In this document: piece after piece, positions 1-64,000 of the stretch | Layout of the letters: each line of letters begins with the position of its first letter | Numbering within the stretch: position 1 is the stretch's first letter | Assembly (NCBI RefSeq): GCF_010015445.1 | Contig: NC_053114.1 | Coordinates: forward strand, 31,445,079 to 31,509,078 | DNA length: 64,000 nt | Reading direction: 5' to 3' | DNA from: Perca fluviatilis | Lineage: Eukaryota > Chordata > Actinopteri > Perciformes > Percidae | Notes under the pieces: model-generated | Database searches by the model: none | What the model saw: the letters and a program-made list of their open reading frames with translations, nothing else | What the model was told of the DNA's origin: nothing | Made by a program: the position numbers and the translations under genes

Positions 1-33
1 CGTTTGCTCTAGAGCTCATTTCCGTAATCTCAC

Positions 34-58895
<58,862 letters not shown>

Positions 58896-59039
58896 CTGAT
58901 ACAAAGTAAGAGAAAGAGATTTCAAGGATTTCATTGTTCTCAGGAATTAATTTAACACAGGCCAAAACATACTTTCAATACATGTTAAAATGTATTATAA
59001 TGTTGTGAAATAATGAATATACAATGTAATGAGACTTAA

Positions 59040-59480
59040 AACAGCACCTAAACCTTTTAAACTCTGCTGGACCCACTGGGGGGTTATTGGGTTATAACTC
59101 AATAAGGAACCTGTGGTGTCCCAGTGTAAAATCTGATATCAGAAATCAGACAGCACCCAACGTTCACCATCTAACCTGAAAATCTCTGTGTGAACAGGGT
59201 CTTTCATTTTCTGGTCATTTACAGTACGTGAGAAAACGAGTCGTAAAAAGTCGTGAAAACTCAGATTGGACAGATTGTCTAGCTAGCGGTCTCAATTTAC
59301 CATGCAGAGATCTGAGGAGCAGTCAACCATAGTCCTCATCCACCGGATCTTAAAATTCCAACACAAAGGAAACGGAGTAATACATGCATCCGGCTGAATT
59401 TCCTGCGGCACCGGAGCAATCCCGGAAGTGGAACGTCAAGGATATAGACTAGTGTAGCAGAGATCAGTGAGGAGGGAGTC
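59040..59480. repeat. Dispersed fish repeat, non-coding
   Basis: The segment contains CAGATTGTCTAGCTAGCGG, GCAGAGATCTGAGGAGCAGT and CACCGGAGCAATCCCGGAAG, words I remember from a very common percomorph interspersed repeat. The boundaries are estimated and no coding or clear terminal repeats are visible. Confidence 0.5.
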
Positions 59481-59808
59481 ATATTTAAAAATGACCGCCT
59501 TGATGTGAGAATGGCTGTGATTGGTGGGGGTCTGATAGGAATGATAATTTAATCAGCGGCCGTATGACTTCCTTGTCCTGCATGAACTAACGTTAAGCTT
59601 AATCATATGTACGCTTCTTCCTTCTCTCTCCAGACTTTCTGAACTTGTTCAAATCCATAAGATTTTTATGGTAAACCCCAAAAATACCACTTGCACAACA
59701 CCACCATACATGGGGAAGATCTTTTAGTCATAACCAAAACATAACCCCAAGTCAGAGCTTTCATATAAGGCCCAATTCTCTCTTCAAATTTTGAAGCCAG
59801 GTTTTTAT

Positions 59809-59953
59809 TTTTTTATTTTCAGGCCTTTATTTGACAGGACAGCTTAGACTTGAAAGGGGAGAGAGAGGGGGAATGACATGCAGCAAAGGGTCACAGGACA
59901 AAGCCTCTGTACATGGGGTGCATGCTCTACCAAGTGAGCTACCCAGGCGCCCC
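59809..59953 (-). mobile_element. tRNA-derived SINE, B box lost
   Basis: On the minus strand the head reads GGTAGCTCACTTGGTAGAGC, a tRNA-type A-box region. It is followed by CATGCACCCCATGTACAGAG and a tail GTCAAATAAAGGCCTGAAAA with an A/T-rich end. The expected GGTTCGANTC B box between the A box and CCCTTTGCTGCATGTCATTC is missing. The tail resembles a SINE I recall as abundant in perch-like fishes. It is not a working tRNA gene. Confidence 0.7.
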
Positions 59954-60250
59954 TGCAATATATAAATTTAACATAACCCAGTTCTACATAACTTAGATAA
60001 AGCCCATTATGCTATTCCCAAGTACAACAAAGCTTATACAGTATACAATCCTGAACCATCAACTGGAATGACAACAGATTTGAGGTCTGAGAAAGCAACA
60101 ATTATAAGGAATATAATAAGGAGCCTATAATTTAATCTTTGAGCAGGACAGTATCTGACTCCTGTATCGTTCCAACACAGCTGTCCTGCCTCGTTTGTTA
60201 ATGCACACAGTGAATCAAAGTTTCAGCAATGTGCAAAACTTATGGGTTTC

Positions 60251-60256
<6 letters not shown>

Positions 60257-60323
<67 letters not shown>
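60257..60323. repeat. (CA)n microsatellite
   Basis: This is a CA run of about 67 bp. Confidence 0.98.
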
Positions 60324-60326
<3 letters not shown>

Positions 60327-63261
60327 AGAGAATTCATCCAGCGTGCTGTCTTGTCATGTTACTATGGATCAGAGATAGGATCTTAATCCACTACTAGATC
60401 CACATAGCGACACAGAGCATGCGATTTTACGTGTGTGTTTCCTCAGCTATGTCTGTCTCTGAAGGGAACAGAAGTGTGGGAAGATCTGAGGAGTTGAATG
60501 GAGGCATTCCAGGGTTCATCAGAAGCCAGTGTTTGCAAAATAATTAGTGTGTGAATTCACTTAACATGGAGAGAAGTCAAACGGTTATATGGCAAGCTCA
60601 AGATGAATACAGATTATTCATTTCAGAGCTCCCAGTTTTCACACTATTTATAATGAAAAATACATTTTATGTGTAGTCCATTTGTAACTGAATATCTCAG
60701 ACTGCTTTACAAACAACAGTTTGTATGCTCATTTACAAATATTATGATGAAGTTAAAATCATCCCACTTCCCTTGGAGAAATAAATCCAGTCCAAATGCA
60801 GCTTGAGAATGATTATTTTTTACTTTTGCCGAACATCATATTATATTAAGATGTGGCTCACAAGGTTTCACAGGTTTGCCATTTCCATTTCAGCCTAGGT
60901 GATTTAGATTATAGAAGATAAACTGGTCATACTATACATGTGACAGAATGACAGGAGTGAATCGTTGTATTTTGCCTTGTAAAAATGAGTGAAAAGCCAC
61001 TTGGATCTAGAAGGAATGTAAAAGTGTATTTAAATTTATAATGGTAACATGTCAGCAGTGCACATATGCATTGATTACCAATAGTGCATTTACCCCAGTT
61101 AATGATTTCTAAACAAGTCTACATGGAAATAAAAGTACAATAACTGGTAGTAGAATACAACTAAGACAAACAAAGATGTTCTTTACATTGAACTTGTAGT
61201 CTGTACATCAAGCAGGCATCTGTCATTTACATTCATGACCTTGTCACCACAGAGATGAGTGAAGTCCTGACAGATACCTGACATTACATTATCCCCCTTT
61301 AACCTTCTCTCTGTATCACACTCGCCTGATCTCTCATACCTTCCTTTCTTCCTTCCCTAGACTTTTAACCTTCCTCCTCTTTTTCTTGACCTTTTACATG
61401 CTCTCTTTCTCCACCTATTGCCTCATTTGAATGTTTTCTCTCCTTGCATCTTCAATTTTCTTTTTTCCTCTTTCAATCCCAACGCTGCCCCTTCCCATGT
61501 TTCCCACTTTCCTATTTTGCCATGACTACAGTGTAAACGATTATCCATTTTATTGTAAAACACACCGCAGAAACCATCAAACTGTGCTTTCTGTAGTGAA
61601 GTGGTCATAGGAGGTACATATTCCATCACACACATACACATTCAACCAGTCCCGTACACAGGGGACAGGCCCATAAAGGTTCTGACACAGTAGGCAGACG
61701 GCGAAGAACTAATGGCGATGAAGGCTGACTGTGGTGTCGCATTATGTCACCTCAAGTCGCCTGTGTCTTGGCCAAAAAGTTGCACTTGAACCTGAACACA
61801 CCGCAAAATCTCAGTTGACGGCCAACTAGCACGTATGTGCTGTGCCTGAGTAAGGGTAGATGTTCTTGTCTCCTTGACCATACCATCTCGGAAAAACAGC
61901 TGATTGTTGTGCACCTCTCTCTTTCTCTCTCTCTCTCGACCCTTCATGGAGACAGAGCTGATCTCAACACCTCTAGGGGGCCCTGCAGAAAAAATTTGGG
62001 AACCACTGGTATTGGACATTATTTTATATGTTTATTTTGTAATGTGTAGGTATGTAGATATTTCAAAAGACATGTTTATGTTGAAATAAATATACCTACA
62101 CAAGTTTGCCCTCCTATAGACATAATGTGCAAAAATAGATATTCGAATAGTTTGAATCTATGTGTTTTTTTAGAAGGAGCATTTAATGGAATTTTTGGCC
62201 AGTTTTGACAGCCCTATACTGTAGTGGATTGATCAGATGAGATGAACATGAAAAATGAGAAGAGCCTTATTGTAGAGATTTTGGAGAGCCACCATTGCTG
62301 CGTCTGGAACTTAGCGCTGCCCAAGACAATTGTGATTGGTTTTTTTTAACCCGTCCTACCAGCAGCTTGGTATGCAGCGTGAGAAGGTGGATAGTGTGTC
62401 GTGTCAGACAGAGTTTGCTTTGACAAGGGGAGTTTTAAGTAACTCACAAGCACACAAACATGACACAAGAAGACTTTACTCCACAGCACTGTGGAGATAG
62501 GTTTGGCAAAGCGAGACTATCAGCATCTTAACACATATACGATTTTGGAAGAAGGAGCATAACTATTATTCCTGTATCACCAGCACAGGAGTTCATATAC
62601 AATTACAAACAGCTGTGTGCAATGGTCCTTACATGGTAAATGATGATGCATTCTGGTATATCTTCATATAAAGAAATGTTGTGCAATAGCCTGAACTTTG
62701 CTGCAATGCATTGTGCTTTCCCCCACTGTCTTAAGATGGACCCAGTACTCCAGAATGTGAGTTTCCTCATGTCATGATGTGTTTATAAGGAAAACACTTT
62801 GGATACATTGTTTAAGAGGTCCAATCCAAGCCCCACAGTTGCTCAACAGTAGCAATGGTGTTAGGGATTGTTGAAACAGTTCTTCTGACTGTATTTACAA
62901 TAGCAGAAAGGTCAATCTCACTATTAATGTATCTGTATATGTATGTATATAGCATGTCCTTAATTGATCTTTGTTTTTTTTTTCACTGTTGGTGTTTGCA
63001 TATTATGCACAGCATGTATGTGTGAGGCTGTGCAATAGGGAGGGACAGATTGTCAACACATGCTTGGCCACAGTGTTTGGTCCAAATGTACAGCAACTAA
63101 GTGACACTGCTCGTGCTCAGCATTACTTCCTTCAGATTTCCCCACAGGACTTGTGCTACTTCACACTGACAACCACTTTGGAGCCGTCATCAGACAAACC
63201 TGAGCACACATCCTGACAGGTGTCTCTGTTACACATAGAGGGTACATGCAAGCACGCACAT

Positions 63262-63313
<52 letters not shown>
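63262..63313. repeat. (CA)n microsatellite
   Basis: This is a CA run of about 52 bp. Confidence 0.97.
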
Positions 63314-63314
<1 letters not shown>

Positions 63315-63510
63315 AGTGCATCACACAGACACATAACACCAGCATGCACTTGTTCACCTGAGAGTGCACACCAGAGCCTTACAGAAACATACATGCTCAA
63401 CAGATACATTCTTTTCCACAACACGTCAATTCTTATTATCAAACAGCTGAGAAATACTTGTATATATATAAACTTTGATTGTAAAAAGTAAAGACAACCT
63501 CATAATCACT

Positions 63511-64000
63511 TAAAGGGGTGATAGAATGATTATATAGGGTATTTCACACAGTTCCTTAAGGTCTCCTAATGGGGTATGTAACACTGATTGGGCTGAAAAT
63601 TGCCCGGTTGCTATTTTATGGGCCCTTATGCATCCCTGTGTTTTGGCCCTATTTGGAACGAGAGCTTTTCTTCCAAATATGGTATGCTCATGAATATTTA
63701 GATGAGCTGCGCGCTGATTGGTTGAGGAACCACATACGCATACATTGGAGACGAGACAGCAGGTCTCATATTTCAGACACTGTAATGTTTCATTACTAAA
63801 TTCACTTCTGAGACTTTTTTTATGTAAGAAATTAACTATATAAAGCTCAAATATGGGCCGTTTTACGAAAATGTATGGCTAATTACAAATTTGGTAAGAC
63901 GTGTCGGACTTCAGGAGGTCCGCACAGTCTGACGAGACAGCGGCAGCTGGGTTACTGGACAACCGGGGCTCGGGGCTCCACAGAGCTGGCCGGCTGCCGG
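63511..64000. repeat. Dispersed repeat running off the right edge
   Basis: It starts with TAAAGGGGTGATAGAATGAT and includes TGCTATTTTATGGGCCCTTA and GAGCTGCGCGCTGATTGGTT, words I recall from a common teleost DNA repeat. The GC content rises towards the end of the window. The right end and any coding part are outside. Confidence 0.5.

Larger units (their letters stand above)
58896..64000 (-). other. ush2a: Upstream ush2a intron reaching the window edge
   Basis: This 5105-bp segment has no LamG or FN3 exon that I could find on the minus strand, although one ending in phase 1 must precede exon 1. It contains a dispersed fish repeat (about 59040-59480), a tRNA-derived SINE (59809-59953), (CA)n at 60257-60323 and 63262-63313, and a repeat running off the edge from 63511. 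The plus-strand ORF 62971-63216 has no recognisable domain. Confidence 0.7.

Noticed and set aside
59900..59953. tRNA gene candidate on the minus strand
   Set aside because: Only the A-box half is present, with no B box and no acceptor stem. The tail is that of a SINE.
61960..61998. Possible hAT right end, TTTGGGAACCACTG
   Set aside because: No matching CAGTGGTTCCCAAA end or 8-bp duplication was found, so an element could not be defined.
62180..62220. Sequence ending TTTTGACAGCCCTA, like a DNA-element terminus
   Set aside because: No inverted partner was found within the window.
62971..63216. Plus-strand ORF of 81 codons
   Set aside because: No recognisable domain, and no minus-strand LamG exon hides there either.

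Overview
The window is a piece of a fish genome, most likely a percomorph teleost. It lies inside one very large, intron-rich gene, ush2a (usherin), transcribed on the minus strand from high to low coordinates. Lineage clues are long (CA)n/(GT)n tracts, many short hAT- and PIF/Harbinger-type DNA transposons, a tRNA-derived SINE and fish-type LINE tails. The species cannot be named from this sequence alone.

I placed 26 consecutive coding exons between 58895 and 34 by reading the minus strand. Each is bounded by GT/AG signals, and every exon-exon junction agrees in phase. Together they give 4612 nt, an uninterrupted frame of about 1537 residues. The order is laminin G domain 1 (exons 1-4), laminin G domain 2 (exons 4-7), a degenerate fibronectin type III (FN3) module at the LamG/FN3 junction (exons 7-8), then ten FN3 modules (exons 9-26). 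This is the order of the middle of vertebrate usherin, and several stretches match human usherin as I remember it. The N-terminal region (LamG-like, laminin N-terminal, EGF-like and first FN3 modules) lies beyond the right edge. The remaining FN3 modules, the membrane segment and the PDZ-binding tail lie beyond the left edge. Usherin is a giant extracellular or membrane protein of hair-bundle ankle links and the photoreceptor periciliary membrane, where it works with Adgrv1, whirlin and Pdzd7.

The most unusual coding feature is window exon 21 (6374-7092). A 178-residue Ser/Thr-rich segment sits between the first strands and the later strands of one FN3 module. The rest of the gene looks ordinary and functional.

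About 93 percent of 34-58895 is intron. The introns hold a rich set of mobile elements. These include four hAT-type elements with perfect 8-bp target duplications or a one-mismatch version of them, a Harbinger remnant keeping the ends of two convergent genes, a Myb/SANT-bearing relic, a MITE with perfect 29-bp inverted repeats inside another element, and a LINE 3' end nested in an unclassified element. I found no second protein-coding host gene, no tRNA or rRNA gene, no CRISPR array and no new enzymatic system.
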